Below are positions 34,222-42,304 of a DNA stretch of 64,000 nucleotides, one piece after another. Source of the DNA: Methylocystis bryophila. Lineage in GTDB: Bacteria; Pseudomonadota; Alphaproteobacteria; Rhizobiales; Beijerinckiaceae. The DNA lies in contig NZ_AP027149.1 of the NCBI RefSeq assembly GCF_027925445.1, positions 496,001-560,000 on the forward strand, read 5' to 3'. Each line of letters starts with the position of its first letter. Position 1 is the first letter of the stretch. Both the position numbers and the translations under genes were made by a program. The notes below the pieces were generated by a model that was not told where the DNA came from, searched no databases, and saw nothing but the letters and a program-made list of their open reading frames with translations.

Positions 34222-34883
34222 CGACGAGCCTCCCGCACGCGATCAAGTTCCAACAGGTCAACTGTGTCGAAGCGCTCGCGAATGCGAAACAGGAAGATCC
34301 CGATCACGATGAAGGCGACGAGAACGGAGAGAGCGATGGAGAACTCGACCACGAGCGGCATCCCATTGGCGCCGGCGGCGGCGAGAATGAGCCCGTTTTC
34401 GAGCGACATGAAGCCGATGATCTGGCTGACCGCGTTTCGGCGGGTCACCATCATCAGAAGACCGAGCAGGATGATGGAAAGCGCGAATCCCACATCCTGA
34501 CGCGAGAAGGGATCATCCCCCTGACTCGTCACCCTGAGCACAGTGACGAAGGACAGCGCGACGAGGGAAATGCCAATGAGCATCGTCGGCCCAATTCCGC
34601 CTACGACTTCGACCTCTCGGTGAATGCGTAGCCGCTGTATGATTTGTTTGAGGCTCAGCGGAATGATGAGAGCTTTGAAGACCAAGGCGATCCCGGCCGT
34701 CACATAGAGATGGGGAGCCTCCTGCACGTAGGCCTGCCACGCCACCGAAAGCGTCAGCAAAAGAGCATGCAGCGCATACACGTTGATCAGGCCGGAGAGA
34801 CGGTCCTGGTAGAGCAGCATGAAGCTGACGAGCACGAGGCTGCCCGCGAGAAACTGCGCGATGTCGAGCGAAAGATTCGTCAT
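34218..34883 (-). CDS. hyfE: Ehr/hydrogenase-4-like membrane subunit HyfE
   Basis: This 221-residue subunit has about seven helices; its C-terminal third (NAVSQIIGFMSLENGLILAA) is the NuoK-like part, including the buried glutamate of SLENG. The N-terminal part (LAGSLVLVSFMLLYQDRLSG) matches HyfE of hydrogenase 4. The start (ATG 34883) overlaps the hyfC stop by one base (TGATG). It belongs in the membrane arm between HyfC and the antiporter-like subunits. Confidence 0.9.
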   Translation of the reverse strand: MTNLSLDIAQFLAGSLVLVSFMLLYQDRLSGLINVYALHALLLTLSVAWQAYVQEAPHLYVTAGIALVFKALIIPLSLKQIIQRLRIHREVEVVGGIGPTMLIGISLVALSFVTVLRVTSQGDDPFSRQDVGFALSIILLGLLMMVTRRNAVSQIIGFMSLENGLILAAAGANGMPLVVEFSIALSVLVAFIVIGIFLFRIRERFDTVDLLELDRVREARR

Positions 34884-35836
34884 CAAAGGCTCCGAGTGAC
34901 GAAGAGGAGGAGAGTTCCCAACAACCCCAGCATCAGCGCGATCCCGAGATACTCTGGAACCCTGAACACGCGCATCTTCGCCGTGGATACTTCGAAGAGC
35001 GCGAGCAGGAAGCCCGCGGTGGCGAGCTTGAGGACATAGAAGACCGCGCTGATCGCCATCGCTTCGAGCCCCGCGTCGTGGCTCGCGAGCCCGAAGGGGA
35101 GGAAGATACAAATGATCAGCGAGACATAAAGTAGCAGCTTGAGAGCGGAGGCCAGCTCGATGATCGCCAAGTGACGGCCCGAATATTCGAGGATCATGGC
35201 TTCGTGCACCATGGTCAATTCGAGGTGGGTCGCTGGATTGTCGACGGGTATGCGGCCGTTCTCGGCGATCGCGACGATCAGAAGGCTGACCAAAGCGAAA
35301 CCGACCGAGACTCTCAGCTCGGGGTTCGACGCCATATGGGCCGCCACGACCGACAGCTGGGTCGAACCCGCGACCAAGGACACGATGAACACGATCATGA
35401 TCGTCGCCGGCTCGGCGAAAGAGCCGAACATCGCCTCTCTGCTCGAGCCAATGCCGCCGAAGCTCGTTCCGATGTCCATGCCCGCCAAAGCCAATGTAAA
35501 CCGCGCCGCGCCTAGTAGAGAGGCGATCGCCAGCAAATCGGCCACCCAGCTGAACGTCAATCCAGTCGCGAAGGTCGGCACGAGAGCCGCGGCGACCCAG
35601 GTCGTCGCGAAAACGACGTAAGGCGCTGAGCGGTAGAGCCAGGAGGCGTTGTCCGCGATCACGGCCTCCTTTCTCAAAAGCCGAAGCAGGTCGTAATAGG
35701 GCTGCAGGACGGGAGCCCCGCGACGGCGCAGGAGACGCGCCTTCACTTTGCGCGTGAAACCGATCAGGAACGGCGAGAGCGCAAGCACCAGCAGCATCTG
35801 CGCCCCCTGCGCGAGGAGGTCTAGAATGAGCGTCAT
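34883..35836 (-). CDS. hyfC: Ehr/hydrogenase-4-like membrane subunit HyfC (NuoH-type)
   Basis: This 317-residue protein is the NuoH/HycD-type subunit that joins the membrane arm to the peripheral module. Diagnostic sequences are GGIGSSREAMFGSFAEPA, AENGRIPVDNPATHLELTM and VHEAMILEYSGRHLA. About eight helices are present. The start at 35836 overlaps the hyfB stop by four bases (ATGA). All the loops that in complex I face the quinone cavity are retained in outline, which fits a role in coupling even without a [NiFe] site. Confidence 0.92.
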   Translation of the reverse strand: MTLILDLLAQGAQMLLVLALSPFLIGFTRKVKARLLRRRGAPVLQPYYDLLRLLRKEAVIADNASWLYRSAPYVVFATTWVAAALVPTFATGLTFSWVADLLAIASLLGAARFTLALAGMDIGTSFGGIGSSREAMFGSFAEPATIMIVFIVSLVAGSTQLSVVAAHMASNPELRVSVGFALVSLLIVAIAENGRIPVDNPATHLELTMVHEAMILEYSGRHLAIIELASALKLLLYVSLIICIFLPFGLASHDAGLEAMAISAVFYVLKLATAGFLLALFEVSTAKMRVFRVPEYLGIALMLGLLGTLLLFVTRSL

Positions 35837-37830
35837 AGCGCGATGATGATCAGCGAGGCGACGAGCGCGACGAAGACGAGGGCGAGATATCCTTGGATGC
35901 TGAGGAAGTTCACCACGTTCAGTTTCTCGGCGCCGAACCAGACCGCCGTGGATATCGGCGTGTAGAAGTATCTCATGAAGCGATCCCCGATTGTGACCGT
36001 GAAGCTTGCAGCTCGCGTCTCCCCCGGTAGGGGCATGTCCAAGCTCTCGTGCACTGAAAAGGCGAAGGCGCCAAACGCCCTTCGAACCGGCTGCGCGAAG
36101 CTGCTCGCGCTGTATTGCGTCATCGGGCTCGGATCGACGTAACCGCAACCCCACGCAGGTCCTCGGCGCGTGTCGCGCGAGCCATATCTGTGAATGAGCT
36201 TGGCGACGCCTACCGACGAAATAATGATGAAGGCGAGCACGAGAAGGCCGTTGTAGAGACTACGGCTCTCGGCGATTGGGGCGATCGTCATCCAGGGAAT
36301 GGCGTCCTGCGCCGGCATCCTGCCGCCGACATAGACGGCTGCGGCTGGCGAGATGGTGTCGATCATATAACCGGGCAGAACGCCCGCCAGCAGGCAGAGG
36401 GCGAAGAGACCCGCCATCGCGCCAAGCGACCATTCATCGGTCTCTTTCGCCGTCTCCGCCGCAGGCGATCGAGGCCGGCCGAGAAAAGCTATTCCGAAGG
36501 CGCGGACATAGCAGCCGGCGCCGAGAGCGGCGGTCAAAGCGAGCCCCACGCCGACGGCGGGAACGATCAGCCTCAGAATCCACTGCGGCAATGATGGACT
36601 GAGCAGGATCGCTTGGAAGGTCAGCCATTCGGAGACGAAGCCGTTCATCGGCGGAAGCGCAGCAATGGCCACGCAGCCCCCGAGAAATAGAAAGGCGGTT
36701 TTGGGCATGCCGTGGATCAGTCCGCCTAGACGCTCGATGTTCCTCTCGCCGGTAGCGGAGAGCACCGCGCCCGCGCCGAAGAAGAGCGTGCTCTTGAAGA
36801 GCATGTGGTTGAAGACATGGAGCAGCGCCGCCGTGAAGGCCAAGGCGGCCGGCACGGCCTGGCCGTTGGCTTTGAAGGCGAGGGCGAGGCCGAGCGCGAT
36901 GAAGATGATGCCGATGTTCTCAATCGTGCTGTAGGCCAACAGTCGCTTCAGGTCGGGCTCGATCGTCGCAAACAGCACACCGACGAGCGCGCTGAGGGTG
37001 CCGAAGACGAGCGGATGAATGCTCCATAGGAAGTCCGGTGGCCCAAGAAGATCGAACGCGACACGGATAAATCCGTAGACGGCGATCTTGGTCATAACGC
37101 CGCTCATGAGCGCGGAGACATGGCTCGGAGCCGCGGGATGCGCGAGCGGAAGCCAAATGTGCAGGGGAACGAGTCCGGCTTTCGAGCCGGCGCCGAGAGT
37201 CACCAAGAACAGCACCACGCCCGCTTTCCAGGGCAGCCTGGACGCCTCGCGGATCGAGGCGAAATCATAGGCGCCGTCGACGCCGCCAAGCACGCCGAAA
37301 GCCATGAGCAGGCATAAAGTGCCGAAGCTCGCCATGGCGAGATAGATATACGCAGCCTTCCTGTTCTCGACGTCCTCATGGTGCGTTAGCACCAGCGCCC
37401 AGGAAACGAGGGACATGAACTCCCAGGAGACCAGAAACGTGAAGGCGTCGTCCGCCAGCACAACGGAAGTCATGCCTGCGATGAAGGCCGGAAAGAAAGG
37501 CAGCACGCGCGACGGATGCTTTTCATGCGCGCCATATCCGACGCCGTAGAAGCTGGCCGCCGCGCCGCCGATGCCAATGACGGCGACAAAGAAGGCGCTG
37601 AGCGCGTCGAGACGGAAGTGCATGCCGATCCACGGAATGCCGAGCGGCAGGGTTGTCGTGAGAATGCTCGCGCCTCTCGGAATCATCACCGCGAGGGTCA
37701 GCGCCAGACTGAGCCCGGCGCTGTATTTGTAGATTCGCTCGCTGGCGTTGTCCCGTCCTCCTTGAACGATTGCAAATCCCGCGAGGCCGAGCAGCGCGCC
37801 GACGCATGCCAATGCAAAGTAGAGCGGCAT
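35833..37830 (-). CDS. hyfB: Ehr/hydrogenase-4-like antiporter subunit HyfB
   Basis: This 665-residue NuoL/HyfB-like membrane subunit has about 16 helices. Key motifs: LVSWEFMSLVSWALV (conserved glutamate), LGAGSKAGLVPLHIWLPLAHP (lysine and broken helix), SALMSGVMTKIAVYGFIR and DLKRLLAYSTIENIG. The C-terminal extension (GYVDPSPMTQYSASSFAQP) is as in HyfB/HycC. It is the first hyf gene of the operon, 14 bases after sulP, and probably translocates H+ or Na+. Confidence 0.93.
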   Translation of the reverse strand: MPLYFALACVGALLGLAGFAIVQGGRDNASERIYKYSAGLSLALTLAVMIPRGASILTTTLPLGIPWIGMHFRLDALSAFFVAVIGIGGAAASFYGVGYGAHEKHPSRVLPFFPAFIAGMTSVVLADDAFTFLVSWEFMSLVSWALVLTHHEDVENRKAAYIYLAMASFGTLCLLMAFGVLGGVDGAYDFASIREASRLPWKAGVVLFLVTLGAGSKAGLVPLHIWLPLAHPAAPSHVSALMSGVMTKIAVYGFIRVAFDLLGPPDFLWSIHPLVFGTLSALVGVLFATIEPDLKRLLAYSTIENIGIIFIALGLALAFKANGQAVPAALAFTAALLHVFNHMLFKSTLFFGAGAVLSATGERNIERLGGLIHGMPKTAFLFLGGCVAIAALPPMNGFVSEWLTFQAILLSPSLPQWILRLIVPAVGVGLALTAALGAGCYVRAFGIAFLGRPRSPAAETAKETDEWSLGAMAGLFALCLLAGVLPGYMIDTISPAAAVYVGGRMPAQDAIPWMTIAPIAESRSLYNGLLVLAFIIISSVGVAKLIHRYGSRDTRRGPAWGCGYVDPSPMTQYSASSFAQPVRRAFGAFAFSVHESLDMPLPGETRAASFTVTIGDRFMRYFYTPISTAVWFGAEKLNVVNFLSIQGYLALVFVALVASLIIIAL

Positions 37831-37844
37831 AGACTTCCTTTACC

Positions 37845-39575
37845 TTAAAAGGATGTTTCCAATGGCGCGACTGAAGGCTCCATTGGCTCGGCTCGCGAGC
37901 GATCCTCCCGCGCAAAGGAGCGCGCTTGAGTGAAGGCAGGACGCTTGCGCGGCGCGAGTGGATGATTGGAGGTCGGCACGGTCTGCTCGAGGCCGTGGAA
38001 TTCGGTCCGCCCGCCATTCCGCTCATAATCTTCGCAGAAGTGATGCAAATATTCCATCACCGTGTGATCGATGCTCGCCGCCTCGGACAAGTCGAAGACG
38101 ACCGTCTTCTTAGGTGGCAGGGCCGCGAGATCCCCCTTCAGGAAGAGGTAGTTCCCGAAGAAGGCGGCGCCGCTTATCCGAACCTGCAGGACCCCGGGCT
38201 CCGTCTCGACGACCCTGTGGCGCAGGCTGACCACCTCGCCCCATTGGACGCTTCGCAGGAAGTGGAAGAGGAACTCGGCGACGATGCCAATGCCGACGCC
38301 GATCAGCAGATCCGTCGCAAGCACGCCGATGATCGTGATCACGAATACGGCGAGCGCGTCCCAGCCGACCTCCAGCGTCTTATTGAACTCCTTCGGCGAG
38401 GCGAGGCGATAGCCCGTGAAGACAAGTAGCGCAGCCAGAGAGGCGATCGGAATCTGATGGATCAGCTTCGGAAACAGCGCCACGAAAACCAGCAGGAACA
38501 GACCGTGGAAGAAGTTGGCCCATCTGGTCTTGGCGCCGTTGGTGACATTCGCGGAGCTGCGGACGATTTCCGCGATCATCGGGAGACCGCCAATCATTCC
38601 GGAGATGGCGTTTCCGGCGCCGACCGCGGCCAAATCCCGGTTAAGGTCGGACGTGCGCCGATAGGGATCAAGCTTGTCGACCGCCGCGGCGCTCAAAAGG
38701 CTCTCCAGGCTCCCGACCAGGCAGATCGCCACGACCTGCACCCAGAATTCTCCCTTGCTCACTAAGGAGAAATCGGGAAACGCAAAGCCCGCGAAGAAAT
38801 TCTCCGGAAGAGTGACCAGAAATTTGGGCCCCACGGCGAATTCGTGATGCGACGGAAACGGCTTATCCGGCAAGAAGAGATAGAGATGCTGATGTTCGAG
38901 GTCGAAGTAGCGCCCGAGCGCCATGCCCACGATGACCACGACCAGAGGCGCGGGGATCATCTTGACGTAGCGGTTGGTAATGATCGACCAGAGGATGAGA
39001 ATGCCCAGGCCGAGTCCACCAATGATCGCCACCTCGGGGTTCAGGTTGAGGATGCTAGAGGGTATGGCGCCGATGGTTTGGAACAGCGACTCCGCATCCG
39101 GCTTAACGCCCAGCATCAGATGGACTTGTTTCGCCATGATGATGATGCCGATCGCCGCCAACATGCCGTGGACCGCGGAGGTCGGGAAGAACGCGCTCAG
39201 CTTGCCGGCTTTGAATATGCCGAGAAGCATCTGGATGACGCTGGCGCAGACGATGGCGGCCAGAGTGTAGCGATATCCCGCGACCGCATTGCCGCCGCCG
39301 AGTGCGTGCACGGATTCCAGGATGACCACGATCAGTCCTGCGGCAGGGCCATTGATCGTCACGAAGGAGCCGCTGACGCGGGACACCAACAAGCCGCCGA
39401 CAACGGCGGAGATGATGCCAGCCTGAGGCGGAAAGCCGGAAGCCATCGCGATGCCGAGACACAAGGGCAAGGCGATGAGAAACACCAGGAAGCCGGAAAG
39501 CACGTCGGCGCGCCAGTTCTCGACGAGACCGGCAAAACCTGTTCTTGGGAGCGCACAATCTGACATCGGTTTCAT
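37845..39575 (-). CDS. SulP family anion transporter with STAS domain
   Basis: This 576-residue inner-membrane carrier has about 10-14 helices (LSGFLVFLIALPLCLGIAMA; the SulP signature region GLLVSRVSGSFVTINGPAAG) and a C-terminal STAS domain (VVFDLSEAASIDHTVMEYL). Bacterial SulP proteins carry sulfate, bicarbonate or dicarboxylates; Na+-dependent bicarbonate carriers (BicA type) belong here. It is the first gene of the sulP-hyfBCEFGI operon, only 14 bases before hyfB, so a joint function is very likely. The start ATG 39575 is preferred; a TTG at 39620 and ATG at 39566 are alternatives. Confidence 0.9.
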   Translation of the reverse strand: MKPMSDCALPRTGFAGLVENWRADVLSGFLVFLIALPLCLGIAMASGFPPQAGIISAVVGGLLVSRVSGSFVTINGPAAGLIVVILESVHALGGGNAVAGYRYTLAAIVCASVIQMLLGIFKAGKLSAFFPTSAVHGMLAAIGIIIMAKQVHLMLGVKPDAESLFQTIGAIPSSILNLNPEVAIIGGLGLGILILWSIITNRYVKMIPAPLVVVIVGMALGRYFDLEHQHLYLFLPDKPFPSHHEFAVGPKFLVTLPENFFAGFAFPDFSLVSKGEFWVQVVAICLVGSLESLLSAAAVDKLDPYRRTSDLNRDLAAVGAGNAISGMIGGLPMIAEIVRSSANVTNGAKTRWANFFHGLFLLVFVALFPKLIHQIPIASLAALLVFTGYRLASPKEFNKTLEVGWDALAVFVITIIGVLATDLLIGVGIGIVAEFLFHFLRSVQWGEVVSLRHRVVETEPGVLQVRISGAAFFGNYLFLKGDLAALPPKKTVVFDLSEAASIDHTVMEYLHHFCEDYERNGGRTEFHGLEQTVPTSNHPLAPRKRPAFTQARSFAREDRSRAEPMEPSVAPLETSF

Positions 39576-39822
39576 CTTTCCTATTGTCGTTCGCTGTCGG
39601 CTCTCATTGCTATTTCGCAACCGAGAAACATGCTTCGGCTCAATGCCGATTCAGTAACAGCATCCGAGTGGAGTTGTTTTTCTGAAGCGCGTCTGTATTT
39701 CATCCGCCGTCATTGAAGCGCGCGCCCCCCAAGCCGCGTCCAACGCCCCGCGCTTACTTGTCTCATCTTCGATACGAGCACCGCTCGCAGCGCCAACCAC
39801 ACCTAATTGAGCGGCGCCTAGC

Positions 39823-39972
39823 TCATTTCGAAAGCGCGACCTTCTCGATGGCTTCCACGAAAGTCTCGTGGAGGCGGGAGGCTGCGGAAATCGCAGCGCC
39901 TAAAAAAGCGGCCGGCGCCGCTAGGAGTGAGGCAGCCTTGGCGCGGGAATTTTTCGCTTTGGCGTTTTTCAT
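39823..39972 (-). CDS. Candidate small protein (49 aa), Ala/Lys-rich
   Basis: The frame reads MKNAKAKNSRAKAASLLAAP, then an Ala-rich hydrophobic stretch (AAFLGAAISAASRL) and ends HETFVEAIEKVALSK. AAGGA lies ten bases before the ATG. It could be a short amphipathic/membrane-anchored peptide. It sits about 250 bases upstream of sulP on the same strand. There is no homology that I recognise, so coding is tentative. Confidence 0.45.
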   Translation of the reverse strand: MKNAKAKNSRAKAASLLAAPAAFLGAAISAASRLHETFVEAIEKVALSK

Positions 39973-40026
39973 GTGCAGTTCATCCTTGTTTTTACGAGGA
40001 CAACGCGATTTTCTGAATCGCGTTTG

Positions 40027-40167
40027 TCAGTTTTGTTGCAAAGAGGGCGCCGCGGAAAGCTCGACGCCAGAAGGTGCGCCGGTGAGCGTCGCAAACAACG
40101 ATGGCGGGTTAAGGGACACAGAAGCTAACGTGGTGAAAACCACCGCAGCTAGAATTTCCCGCTTCAT
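40027..40167 (-). CDS. Candidate small secreted protein (46 aa)
   Basis: The frame begins MKREILAAVVFTTLASVSL, a plausible signal peptide, followed by about 25 residues (PPSLFATLTGAPSGVELSA). AGCAGGA precedes the ATG. It lies 54 bases upstream of the 49-residue frame, same strand. Coding is tentative. Confidence 0.4.
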   Translation of the reverse strand: MKREILAAVVFTTLASVSLNPPSLFATLTGAPSGVELSAAPSLQQN

Positions 40168-40364
40168 TGTATCCTGCTCTCCGACTTCATCCCGTTTCAG
40201 TTGCTTTTTCGTAGTCGTCAGCGCCGCTCTCGCGATCTCGATTCTCTGTCGGCCTCTCTGTGCCGCTCGCTAAGCAGGGGTGAGCTCCTTCGAATCCGGC
40301 TGACAAGCGAAGCTCCCCGAGCGTCGATATGTTGCGGGCGCCGCGACGAAGAAGGAGGCTACCA

Positions 40365-40402
40365 ATGTCGCAACACGACCTTTATACGTCGTGTTGCGAC
40401 AT
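40365..40402. other. Perfect 15-bp-arm hairpin over a start codon
   Basis: ATGTCGCAACACGAC and GTCGTGTTGCGACAT are exact inverse complements around an 8-base loop. A full AAGGAGG ribosome site lies at 40352-40358, and the first ATG of the hairpin is a possible start of a 105-codon frame (40365-40682, MSQHDLYTSCCDITQAFSLV at its start). That frame has no recognisable domain, so I do not list it as a gene. The hairpin may also be a protein-binding site. Confidence 0.5.
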
Positions 40403-41080
40403 AACGCAAGCATTCTCTCTCGTAACTGGGATCATGTTGTCGACCTCCTGCTCTTCCGCACGTGGAATGAAGGATCCGAGCCTCGCAGCGCGTGCAAAAA
40501 AATCATTCCCATTTTCAGCGCACGATGGAGTGCCTCGTGGACTTCAATGCGCCAGCGAACGTCGCCGCCCATTTGGTCTCAAGTTGGAGCAAGAGAGCGC
40601 GTCCCGATTGCGTCGAATCACGCGATCGAGAAGGACTCGCTCCGGATCAAGAAGTTTAGAGCGAGCGCCCTGCTATGACTGACGCGGCAAAAATAGAGTT
40701 TGACGCATAAGGGCGCCATGCCGAAACCGAGGCCGGCGCATAAGGAAAACATAAAGGGGGGCTAGGCCCTCTATTGCTCACAATGTCTTGGCGGCCGCGA
40801 GCACCGCCAAGGGCGATGAGGCCGGGAACAAGGAATACAGCGATATCTTGGTTCATTGAGACAGACTCCCACTGATGGCGGCGCGGTTGCGCTGCTCTCT
40901 CAAGTAGGAGTCATCAGCCTTTGCGGCGGTTACGGGGGCACCCCATCCCCTGGATGGCACCAATACATGGGAAGCCATCTCAGCAGTCAGGTACAGAGGT
41001 TCAAGAAGAGAGTCAACCCGCGTTGCAAATCGAGATTGCCGCGTCCAGCTGCGCGTCCTTCTCCGATGTGCGAGCCCAGA
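40403..41080. other. Gene-poor stretch
   Basis: No frame on either strand in this stretch shows a recognisable domain or consistent coding character. Only isolated short frames occur, for example a minus-strand 47-codon frame at about 40574-40432 with RWRIEVHEALHRALKMG, faintly like a transposase C-terminal segment. Confidence 0.4.
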
Positions 41081-41217
41081 TCAAGAAGTCAGCGCACGTG
41101 CTCTACCCAGAGCACCACCGAAAATCGCGCCGACTACGGCGCTCGCTATACAGACGGGAAAGCCCAGCACCGCGAAACCGACGAACAGGCCAAAAAGAGC
41201 GCCTAGTCCCGCACACG
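41081..41217 (-). pseudogene. 3' fragment of a glycine-zipper membrane protein gene
   Basis: The minus strand encodes CAGLGALFGLFVGFAVLG and then IASAVVGAIFGGALGRARA before a stop. The GxxxG-rich hydrophobic pattern is that of glycine-zipper membrane proteins. The upstream part is cut off exactly at the IS630 end, so only about 45 codons survive. Confidence 0.5.
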
Positions 41218-42108
41218 CTAGTGGATTGAATCTAACGCTTGGTGCCCGCGTCTGACGGCGGCGATGATTTTTTCTGGATCGGCGGTCCAAGTGAAGGGCT
41301 TCGCCTGGCCATTGTGGTCTGCGAGGAAGCGACTGATGGCGGCCTGGAGGTCTGCAACCGAGAAGAAAACCCCGCGCTTCAGGCGCCGCATCGTGAACTT
41401 GGCGAAGAACCCCTCGACGGCGTTGAACGCCCGACCACCGTGCCATCGAGCACGTTCAGCGCGGCGAAGAGGGTCGTCGTTCCATGGCGCTTGTAATCGT
41501 GGGTCATCGTGCCGGCACGGCCCTTTTTGAGCACCAGAGGCCGGGTTGAGTTCGGTCGAGCGCCTGGATTTGGCTCTTTTCGTCAACGCTGAGCACGATA
41601 GCGTGCGCTGGCGGGTCCACGTAAAGCCGGACGACGTCGCGTAGCTTGGATACAAACTCAGGGTCCCTGGAGAGCTTGAAAAGACGGATGCGATGCGGCT
41701 GGAGCCCATGCGCCCGCCAGATGTGCTGCACCGAACTCACCGAAGGACCAACGGCTTGGCCATCATCGCGCCGGTCCAATGGGTCGCCTCGTCGGGCGGT
41801 TCCTGCAGCGTCAGCGCGACGACGCGCTCGGCGACGTCGACACCAAGCCGCGCAATGCGAGAAGGCCGTGTCTTATCGCGCAGAAGACCCTCGAAGCCTT
41901 CCTGCATGAAGCGTTCTTGCTAGCGCCAGACGCAAGTCTTCGACGTGCCAGTCCGACGCATGATCTCATTCGTGCCGAACCCTTCCGCGGAGAGAAGGAC
42001 GATCTCAGCGCGCCACGCATGCTTTTGCGCGGCGTTGCGGTCTCTCGCGACCGCCTGAAGCCGCTTACGATCCGCGCCCGAAACAGTGATGGAAATCCCA
42101 TTGCGCAT
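41218..42108 (-). pseudogene. IS630-family transposase, disrupted
   Basis: Pieces in order: N-terminal HTH (MRNGISITVSGADRKRLQAV, GFGTNEIMRRTGTSKTCVWR), an in-frame stop after VWR, then FMQEGFEGLLRDKTRPS and HWTGAMMAK, a frame change, VSSVQHIWRAHGLQPHRI, LSVDEKSQIQALDRTQPGL with the first catalytic Asp, another frame change to TMTHDYKRHGTTTLFAALNV, and finally FNAVEGFFAKFTMRRLKRGV to the stop. About 80 residues with the second and third catalytic positions are deleted before FNAVEGFF. It is not functional. Confidence 0.88.
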
Positions 42109-42178
42109 GCGCCAGACTCGCACCCGAAGGACCCGCTGGGAATCCCTCCAGGACTGAACCGTCAGATTTTATCCACTA
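41219..42178 (-). mobile_element. Decayed IS630-family element with terminal inverted repeats
   Basis: The element is about 960 bp. The left end CTAGTGGATTGAATCTAACG and the right end, read from outside on the minus strand, CTAGTGGATAAAATCTGACG match at 17 of 20 positions, with TA at both boundaries as expected for IS630 target duplication. The enclosed transposase is broken. Confidence 0.85.
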
Positions 42179-42179
42179 G

Positions 42180-42290
42180 GGGAATTTTGAGCTCATGCTT
42201 GGCGCGGAACTTGTCGTGGCTCTTGGCGGAATCGGGCAAGACGCCAAGGATTGCAGTGCCCGCCTTGGCGAAGGCGACGCCACGCGCCTG
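42180..42290 (-). pseudogene. bcp: Fragment of a Bcp-type peroxiredoxin gene
   Basis: The minus strand encodes ARGVAFAKAGTAILGVLPDS followed by AKSHDKFRAKHELKIPL, which matches the middle of thioredoxin-dependent peroxiredoxin Q/Bcp (pattern F-KAG-VLGVSPDS-KSHDKFRAKH-L--PL). It breaks off at the IS630 terminus; the remainder is not found on the other side, where a different gene fragment lies. The catalytic-cysteine region is also missing. Confidence 0.7.
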
Positions 42291-42304
42291 AGCGACGAAT
42301 CGTC

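Noticed and set aside
39713..40273. 186-codon plus-strand frame upstream of sulP
   Set aside because: No domain or plausible composition; it overlaps the two better-supported minus-strand small frames.
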